DNA from: Lachnospiraceae bacterium
Lineage (GTDB): Bacteria > Bacillota > Clostridia > Lachnospirales > Lachnospiraceae
Length of the DNA stretch: 64,000 nucleotides
NCBI GenBank assembly: GCA_021205385.1
Contig: JAJPXQ010000097.1
Span: 1-64,000 of the forward strand
Direction of reading: 5' to 3'
The notes below the pieces were generated by a model. It had not been told where the DNA came from. It saw only the letters and a program-made list of their open reading frames with translations, and did no database searches. A program made the translations under genes and the position numbers. Positions 19,044 through 28,086 of this stretch are shown piece by piece; the first letter of the stretch is position 1; each line of letters begins with the position of its first letter.

Positions 19044-20129
19044 TTAATCCTCTGTTGTGATAACCTCTACCAGCTCACCCATGTCCGCGAACATCGAATA
19101 ATCCGCGCCGATGGCCTCCGCCGTCTCCGTGTTGACCGTGATGATACCGCCGTCCATCAGGTAATAGTCCTCCATGTCGGCCATGCCGTTTATGATCGCC
19201 TCATAGGCCAGATCCGCGGTCTCATAGCCGAGCTCTGTATAGTTGACGCCGCAGGTCGCGAAAGCGCCGTTACGGACGAAAGAGTCGGCTCCTGTATAAT
19301 GAAGAATTCCCGCGTCGATCAGGTTCTCATAGATCGCGAGCTCCGCAGCCATGACCACGTTGTCGGTCGGTGTAAAGATCGTGTCGACACCCTCCGCGAT
19401 CAGCGCGCTCGCCGCCGTGATGACCTCGTCGTTCGTATTGGCGGTCTTCTCCACATACTCGATGCCCGCCGCGTCAAGATACGCCTTTGCCTCCGCAATC
19501 GGAGTCGTGGAATTGTCCTCAGACAGGGAGTACAGAAGGCCAACCTTCTGGATATCCGCATTCTGCGCGAACATCATATCCATGATGAATTCAGTATTCA
19601 GAGCGTCTGAAGTGCCGGTCAGATAGTCAATGTCCGTGAGTTCCGCACCCTCCGGATCGGAGATCGCCGCAAAGATCACCGGCGTCTGGCTCTCCTCCGC
19701 ACAGGTCACCATAACCTGCGCCGCCAGCGTTGCAATCGGGATGATCGCGTCCACGCCCTCGGAAACGACCTGCGTTCCGATCTGGGTCAGTACGGACTGC
19801 TCGCCCTGTCCGGAGTAGGTCTCATAATTGATCGTCACGCCGTTCTCCTCCGCGATCACGTCCAGCTCCGCCTCGATCGCCTCCGCGATCTCATCGAGGG
19901 AAGCGTGATCCATCTGCTTGACGATCGCGATGTTGTAGACCGCGCCTTCGGTGTCGGCCTCTTCGGCAGTCTCTTCCTCAGCGGCCTCTTCTGTCTCCTC
20001 TTCCGCTGTCTCCTCTGTGGTCTCCTCCGTCGTTTCGGCCTCGGTGGATGAAGAGCTACCGCCGCATCCGGTCAGAAGCGCGCCCGCCATGGCGGCTGCC
20101 AGTAAGATACTCAATGCTTTCTTTTTCAT
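19044..20129 (-). CDS. trpX: ABC transporter substrate-binding lipoprotein (TrpX-type)
   Basis: 361-residue lipoprotein. The signal peptide ends in lipobox LLTGC (Cys about 22), followed by a Ser/Thr/Glu-rich linker to about residue 65 and then an ABC_sub_bind domain. It captures the ligand outside the membrane and delivers it to TrpY. The start at 20129 has GGAGG upstream, and the in-frame ATG at 20144 has none. It is first in the operon, behind a T-box with a Trp specifier. Confidence 0.9.
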   Translation of the reverse strand: MKKKALSILLAAAMAGALLTGCGGSSSSTEAETTEETTEETAEEETEEAAEEETAEEADTEGAVYNIAIVKQMDHASLDEIAEAIEAELDVIAEENGVTINYETYSGQGEQSVLTQIGTQVVSEGVDAIIPIATLAAQVMVTCAEESQTPVIFAAISDPEGAELTDIDYLTGTSDALNTEFIMDMMFAQNADIQKVGLLYSLSEDNSTTPIAEAKAYLDAAGIEYVEKTANTNDEVITAASALIAEGVDTIFTPTDNVVMAAELAIYENLIDAGILHYTGADSFVRNGAFATCGVNYTELGYETADLAYEAIINGMADMEDYYLMDGGIITVNTETAEAIGADYSMFADMGELVEVITTED

Positions 20130-20165
20130 GTCTTTTTCCTCCATATTTAATGCTTTTTATGATCT

Positions 20166-20198
20166 GTTTTCGTTCAGAGCCTGACTCTGAACGAAAAC
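20166..20198. repeat. Perfect 14-bp inverted repeat after the T-box terminator
   Basis: Arms GTTTTCGTTCAGAG and CTCTGAACGAAAAC around a 5-nt loop. It lies between the T-box terminator and the trpX ribosome-binding site and shares the terminator T-run. There is no U tract on its trpX side, so it is not an ordinary terminator for trpX. Confidence 0.8.
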
Positions 20199-20471
20199 AA
20201 AAACCGCCCCAGGTTTTATCCTGAGACGGTTATAATCATCATTATAATCGCGGTACCACTCAACTTGACTCTTGTGTCCACTTTTGCACGCACAACCATG
20301 CGCTCCTTATTGATAACGGGTCAGGTTCCCGGCAGCGCCTACTCTTTGCATTTCAGGCTGCCCTCGAAAGGCCATTCAGCAATCCACTCCATACCGCAAT
20401 TCCACCATCTGCGGCTCTCTGTGATCTCGTGCGAGAGCTTACTCTTCTTTCTCAACGGTTTCTCTTGATTC
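20194..20471 (-). promoter_or_regulatory. Trp T-box riboswitch upstream of trpXYZ
   Basis: The leader runs from a predicted start near 20471. It contains Stem I, the conserved 14-nt T-box ending in GTGGTACCGCG (20249-20262), and a terminator hairpin with a T-run (20194-20231: AACCGTCTCAGG, loop, CCTGGGGCGGTT). The specifier after GAA in the Stem I loop is TGG (20372-20374), the tryptophan codon. T-boxes sense uncharged cognate tRNA and let transcription through, so the transporter should be induced on tryptophan starvation. Confidence 0.93.
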
Positions 20472-20477
20472 CTGTTT

Positions 20478-20506
20478 ATCTTATGCCATCCGGCCGGATT
20501 TGTCAA
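20478..20506 (-). promoter_or_regulatory. Sigma-A promoter of trpXYZ leader
   Basis: Minus-strand TTGACA (20501-20506) and TAAGAT (20478-20483), 17-bp spacer. It reads into the T-box leader. Confidence 0.85.
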
Positions 20507-20515
20507 CCGATTTCT

Positions 20516-20544
20516 TTGCATTCCCTATATTTTTATGCTATACT
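20516..20544 (+). promoter_or_regulatory. Sigma-A promoter of asnA
   Basis: TTGCAT (20516-20521) and TATACT (20539-20544) with a 17-bp spacer, 22 bp upstream of the asnA start. It diverges from the trpXYZ promoter with 9 bp between the two -35 boxes. Confidence 0.75.
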
Positions 20545-20566
20545 GGCGGAAGTATGGAGGTGGCAT

Positions 20567-21577
20567 ATGGAACATTTATACATTCCCGAAAATTATCACT
20601 CCGAGCTGTCGCTCTACGACACGCAGGTCGCGATCAAGACCGTCAAGGATTTCTTCCAGCAGACGCTCTCAGAGCAGCTCTATCTCTTACGCGTCTCCGC
20701 GCCGCTGTTCGTCGCGCCGGAGTCCGGCCTCAATGACAATCTGAACGGCGTCGAGCGCCCTGTCAGTTTCGGTATCCGCGAGCAGAACGAGCGCGAGGTG
20801 GAGATCGTACATTCCCTTGCAAAATGGAAGCGCAACGCGCTGCTGCAGTACGGCTTCCACGTAGGCGAAGGGCTCTACACCGATATGAACGCGATCCGCC
20901 GCGACGAGGACACGGACAATATTCATTCCATCTATGTCGATCAGTGGGACTGGGAAAAGATTATTCTCAAACAGGACCGGAACACGGACTATCTGAAGGA
21001 AACGGTTCGAAAGATTTATAAGGCACTGAAAAAGACAGAGAAATACATGGCAATCCGCTACGACTACATCGAGGAGATTCTGCCGAAAGAAATATCCTTC
21101 GTCACCACGCAGGAGCTGCTCGATCGCTGGCCGGATCTTAGCCGCCAGGAACGCGAGGATCGCATCGCGAAGGAACGGGGCGCGGTCTTCCTGATGAATA
21201 TCGGCGATAAGCTTTCGAACGGCGAACCGCATGACGGGCGCGCGCCGGACTACGACGACTGGCATCTGAACGGCGATATCATCGTCTGGTACCCCGTGCT
21301 CGGCCATTCGCTGGAGCTCTCTTCCATGGGAATCCGCGTGGATGAGGATTCTCTGAAGGAACAGCTTCAGAAGGCGGGCTGTGAGGAGCGCGCCGCTCTC
21401 CCCTTCCAGAAAGCCATTCTGGAAAAGAAGCTTCCCTACACGATCGGCGGCGGCATCGGGCAGTCCCGCATCTGCATGTTTTTCCTGCGCAAGGCCCATA
21501 TCGGTGAAGTGCAGGTGTCGGTCTGGCCGGAAAATATCCGCGAGGCTGCGCTGGAACGCGGCGTCACGCTGCTGTAG
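20567..21577 (+). CDS. asnA: Aspartate-ammonia ligase (asparagine synthetase A)
   Basis: 336-residue AsnA, close to the usual 330. It makes asparagine from aspartate, ammonia and ATP. The class II synthetase-like core includes [19 protein letters not shown] and GGGIGQSR segments. The ATG at 20567 is preceded by GGAGGTGGCAT; the frame open upstream to 20429 runs through the promoter region and is not used. It is followed 12 bp later by a Gre factor. Confidence 0.95.
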   Translation: MEHLYIPENYHSELSLYDTQVAIKTVKDFFQQTLSEQLYLLRVSAPLFVAPESGLNDNLNGVERPVSFGIREQNEREVEIVHSLAKWKRNALLQYGFHVGEGLYTDMNAIRRDEDTDNIHSIYVDQWDWEKIILKQDRNTDYLKETVRKIYKALKKTEKYMAIRYDYIEEILPKEISFVTTQELLDRWPDLSRQEREDRIAKERGAVFLMNIGDKLSNGEPHDGRAPDYDDWHLNGDIIVWYPVLGHSLELSSMGIRVDEDSLKEQLQKAGCEERAALPFQKAILEKKLPYTIGGGIGQSRICMFFLRKAHIGEVQVSVWPENIREAALERGVTLL

Positions 21578-21589
21578 AAGGATGGCATC

Positions 21590-22093
21590 ATGAAAGAACG
21601 ACTGACGAAAAAAGATGTGGAAAAGATCCAGGCGGAGATCGACCACCGCAAGCTGGAAGTCCGCCCGCAGATCCTTGACGCCGTACGCGAAGCAAGGGCG
21701 CAGGGCGACTTAAGTGAAAATTTTGAATACTACGCGGCAAGGCGCGAGAACGGTTCCAACAACAGCCGCATCCGCTATCTGGAAAATATGCTGAAAAATG
21801 CTGTCATTGTGGAGGATGCAAGCTCCGCCGATGAAGTCGGCCTCAACAAGAGCGTCACCGTCTATATTGAGGAGGACGACGAGTGCGAGACCTACAAGAT
21901 CGTCACCAGCATTCGTGCAAACTCGCGTGAAAACCGCATCAGCATCGAATCCCCGCTCGGCAAGGCGCTGCTGCACCACCGGCAGGGCGACCGCGTCACG
22001 ATCCCGGTGAATGACAGCTACAGCTACGACGTCGTCATCCGGGAGATCAGCGATTCGGATGACGAAGAAAACGACCGCATCCGCGGGTTTTAA
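21590..22093 (+). CDS. greA: GreA/GreB-family transcription elongation factor
   Basis: 167-residue Gre factor. The N-terminal coiled-coil bears GDLSENFEYYAARRENG at the tip region (residues 43-59), and an FKBP-like C-terminal domain follows. Gre factors rescue backtracked RNA polymerase by stimulating transcript cleavage. The acidic tail (SDSDDEEND) is longer than usual. Whether this is the housekeeping copy or a paralogue cannot be told from the window. Confidence 0.88.
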   Translation: MKERLTKKDVEKIQAEIDHRKLEVRPQILDAVREARAQGDLSENFEYYAARRENGSNNSRIRYLENMLKNAVIVEDASSADEVGLNKSVTVYIEEDDECETYKIVTSIRANSRENRISIESPLGKALLHHRQGDRVTIPVNDSYSYDVVIREISDSDDEENDRIRGF

Positions 22094-22114
22094 ACAGACA
22101 GGAGGTATCAGCAA

Positions 22115-22705
22115 ATGGAAAGTAAAATTACCAGAGCCGAGGCGCTCGCACTGTTACAGAAATACAATAAGGAACCCTTCCATATCCTGCACGGTCTGAC
22201 CGTGGAGGGCGCGATGCGCTATTTTGCGAAGGATCTCGGCTATGAGGAAGATATCGACTACTGGGGCATCGTCGGGCTGCTGCACGACATCGATTTTGAG
22301 CTCTACCCCGAGCAGCACTGCCAGAAGGCGCCGGAGCTGCTGCGCGAGGGCGGTGTCGGTGAAGACATGATCTACTCGATCTGCAGCCACGGCTACGGCA
22401 TCTGCTGTGATCTTGAACCGAAGCAGCAGATGGAAAAAGTGCTCTTTGCCTGCGATGAACTGACCGGCCTCATTGGCGCGGCCGCGAAGATGCGTCCGTC
22501 AAAGAGTGTGATGGACATGGAGCTCAAGAGTCTGAAAAAGAAGTATAAGGATAAGCGCTTCGCCGCCGGATGCTCCCGCGACATCATCGCACAGGGAGCT
22601 GAAATGCTCGGCTGGACGCTCGACGAGCTGCTCGAACGGACGATTCTCGCGATGCGCTCCTGCGAGGCGAGCGTGAACGCAGAGATGGAAACGCTGGAGG
22701 CCTGA
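22115..22705 (+). CDS. HD-domain phosphohydrolase-like protein
   Basis: 196-residue HD protein. The metal-binding HD pair is in LLHDIDFEL near residue 54, with earlier His in FHILHGLTVEGAM and later His in SHGYG. These are metal-dependent phosphohydrolases; the substrate is unknown. GGAGG precedes the start. It follows the Gre factor and ends 3 bp from the convergent rluD-like gene. Confidence 0.8.
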   Translation: MESKITRAEALALLQKYNKEPFHILHGLTVEGAMRYFAKDLGYEEDIDYWGIVGLLHDIDFELYPEQHCQKAPELLREGGVGEDMIYSICSHGYGICCDLEPKQQMEKVLFACDELTGLIGAAAKMRPSKSVMDMELKSLKKKYKDKRFAAGCSRDIIAQGAEMLGWTLDELLERTILAMRSCEASVNAEMETLEA

Positions 22706-22708
22706 AGG

Positions 22709-23617
22709 CTACAGCGTCCGTAAAAGCTTCTGAAAGTATTCCGGCAACGGCGCTTCCACCTCCAGGTAGCGCCCTGTCGTCGGATGGATAAGGCCGAGCA
22801 CGCGTGCATGCAGTGTCTGCCCTGTCAGATGCAGAGGATTACGGGAAGAGCCATACACGGTGTCCCCGAGCAGCGGATACCCGATTGAGGCCATATGCAC
22901 GCGGATCTGATGCGTGCGCCCCGTCTCCAGACGGCACTCGATGCAGCTGTGATTTGCGAAGCGCTCGAGCACCTGGTAGTGCGTGACCGCCGCTTTGCCA
23001 TTCTTATAATTGACCGCCATCTTCTTGCGCTCGGTCGGATGTCTTCCGATCGGCGCATCGATGACGCCGCTGTCCTCGTGTATCACGCCGTTCACGATCG
23101 CGGTATAGCTCCTGGTGATCGAGTGTTCCCCCAGCTGCGCCGCGACTTTTTTATGTGCAGCATCATTTTTACAGACTACAAGCACGCCGGTCGTGTCCCG
23201 GTCGATACGATGAACAATGCCGGGGCGCATGATCCCATTAATCCCCGAAAGTTCACTCCCGCAGTGATACAGCACCGCATTGACGAGTGTGCCGCTCATA
23301 TGCCCGGCAGCCGGGTGTACGACCATGCCCTTCGGCTTGTTGACAAAGAGCAGGTCGGCGTCTTCATAGAGAATGTCCAGCGGAATATTTTCCGGCAGGA
23401 TCTCCGGTTCTACGGCTTCCGGCAGTTCGAGCACAATCTCATCCCCGCCCTCCACACGGGCACTCGCCTTCACGCTTTTTCCATTCAGCAGTACATTTCC
23501 ATCCCGAATCTGCGTCTGCAGATAAGAGCGCGACTGCTCCGGCAGCAGCGTGCTCAAGACCCGGTCGAGGCGCCCGCCGCTTTGCTGCTCTTCCACAGTA
23601 AGGCAGATCCGGCTCAT
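22709..23617 (-). CDS. RluA/RluD-family 23S rRNA pseudouridine synthase
   Basis: 302-residue protein with an N-terminal S4-like RNA-binding domain (RLDRVLSTLLPEQSRS) and the catalytic motif HRIDRDTTGVLVVCKN near residue 138 (catalytic Asp). It isomerises uridines in 23S rRNA. Its start overlaps the lspA stop by 4 bp (ATGA), the common lspA-rluD pairing. Confidence 0.93.
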   Translation of the reverse strand: MSRICLTVEEQQSGGRLDRVLSTLLPEQSRSYLQTQIRDGNVLLNGKSVKASARVEGGDEIVLELPEAVEPEILPENIPLDILYEDADLLFVNKPKGMVVHPAAGHMSGTLVNAVLYHCGSELSGINGIMRPGIVHRIDRDTTGVLVVCKNDAAHKKVAAQLGEHSITRSYTAIVNGVIHEDSGVIDAPIGRHPTERKKMAVNYKNGKAAVTHYQVLERFANHSCIECRLETGRTHQIRVHMASIGYPLLGDTVYGSSRNPLHLTGQTLHARVLGLIHPTTGRYLEVEAPLPEYFQKLLRTL

Positions 23618-24138
23618 AACTGCTTCTCCTTCTTCGGCCTTTTCACAAGGATATCATTCAGTTCCTCGTCTTTATAATAAAACAGTACAAGGAGGATCAG
23701 CACCGCCGTGCCGACTGTCACATAGATATCCGCCACGTTGAAAATCGGAAAATCGATCAGTCTGAAGTAGAAAAAATCAACGACATAACCATTTACCATG
23801 CGGTCGATCATATTGCCCCACGCGCCTGCCAGGATGAAGACCGCAATCAGACGCAGCGGCCAGTACCGCCGCTCCGGCGACAGATAGCGGAATAAAAGAA
23901 GCACCGCGATGAAAACCACAATCCCGATCACGAGGAAGAAGGCTCTCTGTCCCTGCATCAGGCCAAAAGCAGCCCCCCTGTTTTCGAGGTAGCGAAGTTC
24001 AAAAACGCCATCCCACAGCACCAGAGGCCCGCCTTCCATCAGAAAGCGCACCGCCAGATACTTCGTCAGCTGATCGATCCCGATCAGCAGCAGTGTAAGT
24101 ACCGTAATAAAAACCGGATTTCGCAGCAGCCTGTTCAT
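23614..24138 (-). CDS. lspA: Lipoprotein signal peptidase
   Basis: 174-residue signal peptidase II with four membrane segments. The catalytic aspartates are in the NMIDRMVNGYVVDF region and the following FNVADIYVTVGT. It cleaves prolipoproteins before the lipidated Cys, for example TrpX in this window. Coupled to aroB and the rluD-like gene by 4-bp overlaps. Confidence 0.95.
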   Translation of the reverse strand: MNRLLRNPVFITVLTLLLIGIDQLTKYLAVRFLMEGGPLVLWDGVFELRYLENRGAAFGLMQGQRAFFLVIGIVVFIAVLLLFRYLSPERRYWPLRLIAVFILAGAWGNMIDRMVNGYVVDFFYFRLIDFPIFNVADIYVTVGTAVLILLVLFYYKDEELNDILVKRPKKEKQL

Positions 24139-25244
24139 ACGCCGCCTCCCTCACAGACATGCGCAATCGCGCGCAGAAGCTCTGCATCCTCCACATCCTG
24201 TGTAAGATACGCCTCTCCGATCCGATGCAGCAGTACAAAGCGAATACGGCCGGCGCGCATCTTTTTATCGGACTTCGTCGCCTCAAGCACTTCCTCCGGG
24301 GAAAGCCCCTCTACACGGAGAGGAAGTGTAAAGGCCGAGAGCGTCTCCTCAATATCGCGAAGCTGCGCAGCGCTCAAGTTTCCGCGCTCCTCGGACATCC
24401 AGGCCGCGGCCTCACAGCCGATCGCCACACACTCGCCGTGCGTAAGCGTGAAATCTTTCAGTTTCTCCACCGCGTGTCCGATCGTGTGTCCGAAATTCAG
24501 CCAGCCGCGGATCCCCTGCTCCGTCGGGTCCTCCTCCACGACCCGGCGCTTGATCCGACAGCTGCCTTCCACCATCGTCAGCAGCGCGCCGTAGTCCCGC
24601 GCCTGAATCGAAGCCGCGTTCTCTTTCAGCCACATATAATAATCGCTGTCCTGAATCAGACCGTGCTTGACGATCTCCGCCATGCCGGAAGCGAACTGCC
24701 GCGGCGGCAGACTCTGCAGCGTATTCAGATTCATGTAGACAAGGCGCGGCATGTGAAAGGCGCCGACCATATTTTTGTAGGCATCAAAATCCACACCGGT
24801 CTTGCCGCCGATGCTCGAATCCACCTGCGAAAGCAGTGTCGTCGGAATCTGAATAAAGTCGATGCCGCGAAGATAGGTCGCTGCTGCAAAGCCGGTCAGA
24901 TCGCCGGTCACACCGCCGCCGAGCGCGGCAAGCATATCCCTCCGGTCGAATTTCTCCAGAATCAGATGCTCATAGAGATCGCGCACGGTGTCGAGCGTCT
25001 TGTGTTCCTCCCCCGCCGGAAAGACGAAAACGGAAACCTTCGCAAAATGCGGCGCAAGCGCAGCCTTCAGCTCATCCGCATAAAGGGATGCAACCGTACT
25101 GTCCGCAACGATGCAGACTCTGCGTCCTTCCGTTCCGAGCGGCGCAAGCGCTTCGCTCAGATTTTCAAAATCCGGTTCGAGATAAATGGAGTAAGAATAG
25201 CTTCCATTCCTTGACACGTCCAGCTTTTTTCTGTCTTCACTCAT
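24135..25244 (-). CDS. aroB: 3-dehydroquinate synthase
   Basis: 369-residue AroB, the NAD- and metal-dependent second step of the shikimate pathway. Signatures are the NAD-loop GGGVTGDLTGFAAATYLRG, the PTTLLSQVDSSIGGKTGV segment, and the metal ligand histidines in NFGHTIGHAVE. No other aro gene is adjacent. Confidence 0.95.
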   Translation of the reverse strand: MSEDRKKLDVSRNGSYSYSIYLEPDFENLSEALAPLGTEGRRVCIVADSTVASLYADELKAALAPHFAKVSVFVFPAGEEHKTLDTVRDLYEHLILEKFDRRDMLAALGGGVTGDLTGFAAATYLRGIDFIQIPTTLLSQVDSSIGGKTGVDFDAYKNMVGAFHMPRLVYMNLNTLQSLPPRQFASGMAEIVKHGLIQDSDYYMWLKENAASIQARDYGALLTMVEGSCRIKRRVVEEDPTEQGIRGWLNFGHTIGHAVEKLKDFTLTHGECVAIGCEAAAWMSEERGNLSAAQLRDIEETLSAFTLPLRVEGLSPEEVLEATKSDKKMRAGRIRFVLLHRIGEAYLTQDVEDAELLRAIAHVCEGGGV

Positions 25245-25262
25245 AGCATTTTCCTCACATTA

Positions 25263-25292
25263 CAAAACAGAATCCTGCAAGCGCAGGATTCT
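25263..25292 (-). terminator. Intrinsic terminator between sepF and aroB
   Basis: A perfect 10-bp hairpin (AGAATCCTGC, 4-nt loop, GCAGGATTCT; 25269-25292) is followed on the minus strand by the short T-run GTTTTG. The T-run is weak, so it may be a partial terminator. Confidence 0.65.
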
Positions 25293-25307
25293 GCAACATC
25301 TGTTTTT

Positions 25308-25829
25308 TTAAATCGAGGGAACGTCGAAAGCGCCGGCTACAATCTCCTGGAAGTCGCCCGCCAGATCTACATTGCGCGGCGTCACGATGAAGATGTAGTT
25401 GGAAACCTTGCGAAGATTTCCTCCCATCGAGTAACAGGAACCGGAGGTGAAGTCGATGATACGCTGCGCGATCTCCACGTCAAGGCCCTCGAAATTCAGC
25501 ACCACCGTACAGTTGTTGAGCAGGGTATCCGTGATCTCACGCGCTTCATCGAACAGCGTCGGCTTGAATACACAGACCTCCATGCCGTTGCCTGATTTTT
25601 TGGAACGCATAGGCGTAATCCGCGGCGCGCTCGCCTTTGACTTTGCGGGCTTCGTATCCTTTGCAGAACCATCGTCCTCGTCATAATCGAAGTCCTTGTC
25701 CTTCTTTTTGAAGATCCGGCTCTTCTTCACCGGCTCTTCTTCCTCATAATCATCGTCAAAGTCATCATAGTCATCGTAATCATCGCCGCCCAGATGCATA
25801 CTGTCCATGATCCTGTCCAAAAAACTCAT
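25308..25829 (-). CDS. sepF: Cell division protein SepF
   Basis: 173-residue SepF. It has an N-terminal amphipathic start (MSFLDRIMDSMHLGG), an acidic linker rich in Asp and Tyr, and a C-terminal SepF domain (VCVFKPTLFDEAREITDTLL to residue about 170). It tethers FtsZ to the membrane in Gram-positive bacteria. It directly follows yggS, as in many Firmicutes. Confidence 0.93.
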   Translation of the reverse strand: MSFLDRIMDSMHLGGDDYDDYDDFDDDYEEEEPVKKSRIFKKKDKDFDYDEDDGSAKDTKPAKSKASAPRITPMRSKKSGNGMEVCVFKPTLFDEAREITDTLLNNCTVVLNFEGLDVEIAQRIIDFTSGSCYSMGGNLRKVSNYIFIVTPRNVDLAGDFQEIVAGAFDVPSI

Positions 25830-25843
25830 ATCCGTTTCTCCTT

Positions 25844-26536
25844 TTATACCGCGTAGTTTCTTGCTCCGAAAATGCCCGTACCCACGCGCACCATCGTCGC
25901 GCCCTCTTCGATGGCGGTCTCATAATCGCCCGTCATGCCCATCGAGAGCACATCCATGCTTACATTATCAATGTTTTTCATTTTGATGTCAACTGCCAAT
26001 TTCTTTAAAGCATGAAAAACCGGTCTGTTTTCCTCGGATTTCTCTACCTGAGGAGCAATTGTCATGAGTCCCTGCACATGAATATGCGGCAGAGCGGCAG
26101 CTTCGCGCACAAGCTCTTCCGTCTCCGCCACGGAAACGCCGAACTTGCTCTCCTCTTCCGCCACGTTGACTTCAATCAGGATGTTCACTTCCACGCCCTT
26201 CTTTTCCGCCTCGCGGCTGATCTCCTGTGCAAGGCGCAGGGAGTCTACCGAATGGATCAGCGCAGCCTTTCCGACGATATATTTCACCTTATTCCTCTGG
26301 AGATGGCCGATCAGATGCCAGTCAATGTCTGCAGGAAGCTGATCGTACTTTTCACAGAGCTCCTGTACCTTATTTTCCCCGAAAACGCAGGCTCCGGCCT
26401 CATAGGCCTCCTTCAGCATCTCCACCGGCTTGGTCTTGCTGACCGCAATGAGCGTCACCTCGTCGCGGCTGCGCCCCGCGCGCGCGCAGGCTTCGCCGAT
26501 GCGCCTTTCGACCTCTCTTAAGTTTTCCTGAACCAT
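25844..26536 (-). CDS. YggS-family PLP-binding protein
   Basis: 230-residue PLP homeostasis protein. The PLP-lysine is in TLIAVSKTKPVEML near residue 35, and the phosphate loop SMGMTGDYETAIEEGATMVRVG lies near the C-terminus. The start at 26536 has AGGAGG, while the longer frame to 26602 overlaps the upstream gene. It is named YlmE in Bacillus and neighbours sepF there too. Confidence 0.92.
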   Translation of the reverse strand: MVQENLREVERRIGEACARAGRSRDEVTLIAVSKTKPVEMLKEAYEAGACVFGENKVQELCEKYDQLPADIDWHLIGHLQRNKVKYIVGKAALIHSVDSLRLAQEISREAEKKGVEVNILIEVNVAEEESKFGVSVAETEELVREAAALPHIHVQGLMTIAPQVEKSEENRPVFHALKKLAVDIKMKNIDNVSMDVLSMGMTGDYETAIEEGATMVRVGTGIFGARNYAV

Positions 26537-26564
26537 ATAAAAATGCCTCCTTCCGGTTCTGACA

Positions 26565-27971
26565 TCAATAGATAACCGTGTCCTCGTCCACCGCTTCTCC
26601 ATTCAGAACGATGCGGTCATAGACAGTCAGGCCGTAGCTCGTTCCCTGTTCTACAAGCGTATACTCTTCGTTCTGATCAAGGATCGTGATCTGACGGAAC
26701 TGTGTATAGCCCTTATTGATATTGTAAACACCCTGCAGCGTACTCTTCTGCCCGATCTGGAAGCGCTCCTGACTGTCTGTCTTCAGGAGATAATCACCGG
26801 TAGAAAGCAGTTCATCGCCGCTCGTGTAGTCTGTCTCCAGCGGATCCACATAATAGTAGTCATCGTCCTCATAATAGAGTGTCACGCTCACAAACTCTGC
26901 ACTCGACTGACCATTCTCGTCGTAGACTTCCTTCAGGAAACCGCTGCTGTCCTCCTGCTCCACAAGATAATCCTTCGGAATCAGATAAAAGTCCTTCTCA
27001 ACAATCGCGGTGTTCGGAATCTTCAGGCCCTCGTCGTCATCGACCAGGAATTCCACTTCGACATAACGCTGATCGGCAAAGCGCACCATGGAATTGTTGA
27101 AATCCAGACGTGCGCAGGGGGTTGTTCCTACGTAAACTATGGAAAACGAAGCCCAGGCCGTCGTATCGTCGCGCGTAAAGCACACTTCCATATATTCCGT
27201 GCCCTCGGTCACATACCCGGATGCTTCCTCTGTCGTGAGCGGCACCAGCAGAGTCCATTTTTCTGACTGGACAAGCTTATATGCCGTTTCCCCGCTCTGA
27301 ATAATCTCTTTTTTGAGACTGCCGCTGTCGTAGTCCGTGGGATCGAGCATCTCCTCCGTCACGGTATCCACCGTCACGTCTTCGTAGCCGTCCTCATAGT
27401 ACTCCACGATGCCGACCTCAGCGGAATAGACCCTCGTAAACATCGAGTCCTCTCCCGCCTCTTCCAGGCTGTCAAGCATGCTCTGATTCAGAAGTTCCAT
27501 CACCGAGCTCTCCATATCCGCCTGAAAGTCATAGACTTCCGAAAAGCTACTGTCATCATAGTCGCTCATAAAGCTGCTGATCTCACTGCGGAGCGCCGAG
27601 TAATTATCATCGGTCAGATCAATATTTTCCGCATTCTCTTGGATCAGCTCGTTGATCTCCCCCTTCTCATCCACCGTATAGATCAGGGAGGAGGCTGTCA
27701 CGCGGTCGCCTGCGCTGGCATAATAACTGACATAGCCGGTCGTCCCGGCCTGAAAGACCTTCTCATCGCGAATCGCGAAACCTGTGTAAGTATGATTGAC
27801 TGCCAGGGAACCGGTCGTCACCTCGTATCCGGCAATATGCGTGGAATGCAGACCCATATAAACGATGGCGCACAGGTAAATGGCAACAGCGCCAAAAAAG
27901 ACCAGATCGATATTGATTGGTCTGCGGCTGTTCACACGGATAACCTTTTTCTTTCTGCGCCGTCCGGGCAT
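26565..27971 (-). CDS. HlyD-like single-pass membrane protein
   Basis: 468-residue protein. It has a very basic N-terminus (RRRKKK, residues 4-9), one membrane segment (about 23-43), and then a mainly beta-rich extracytoplasmic part. This part contains an HlyD-like barrel and lipoyl-like stretch (GFAIRDEKVFQAGTTGYVSY) and a coiled-coil-prone middle. It resembles membrane-fusion-protein-like proteins seen next to ylmE-sepF in Clostridia. No exporter ATPase is beside it, so a role at the division site or envelope is only an inference. Confidence 0.7.
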   Translation of the reverse strand: MPGRRRKKKVIRVNSRRPINIDLVFFGAVAIYLCAIVYMGLHSTHIAGYEVTTGSLAVNHTYTGFAIRDEKVFQAGTTGYVSYYASAGDRVTASSLIYTVDEKGEINELIQENAENIDLTDDNYSALRSEISSFMSDYDDSSFSEVYDFQADMESSVMELLNQSMLDSLEEAGEDSMFTRVYSAEVGIVEYYEDGYEDVTVDTVTEEMLDPTDYDSGSLKKEIIQSGETAYKLVQSEKWTLLVPLTTEEASGYVTEGTEYMEVCFTRDDTTAWASFSIVYVGTTPCARLDFNNSMVRFADQRYVEVEFLVDDDEGLKIPNTAIVEKDFYLIPKDYLVEQEDSSGFLKEVYDENGQSSAEFVSVTLYYEDDDYYYVDPLETDYTSGDELLSTGDYLLKTDSQERFQIGQKSTLQGVYNINKGYTQFRQITILDQNEEYTLVEQGTSYGLTVYDRIVLNGEAVDEDTVIY

Positions 27972-27994
27972 TCCCTCAAGACTCCTTCTTTACC

Positions 27995-28025
27995 TGACAA
28001 ACGGATGTCCGGAATCGGACATCCG
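27995..28025 (-). terminator. Putative terminator before the HlyD-like gene
   Basis: A perfect 10-bp inverted repeat (CGGATGTCCG, loop, CGGACATCCG; 28002-28025) is followed on the minus strand by TTTGTCA. The U tract is short. It lies after the P-loop gene and upstream of the HlyD-like start. Confidence 0.55.
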
Positions 28026-28086
28026 CTCTCCTGCTTTCGTTCAGTTCATTGTCCGGAGCCCGGTATCCCGTCTCCCTTTCTTCCGC

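Noticed and set aside
28002..28025. Perfect 10-bp inverted repeat as a mobile-element end
   Set aside because: There is no transposase nearby and a T-run follows on the minus strand, which fits a terminator better.
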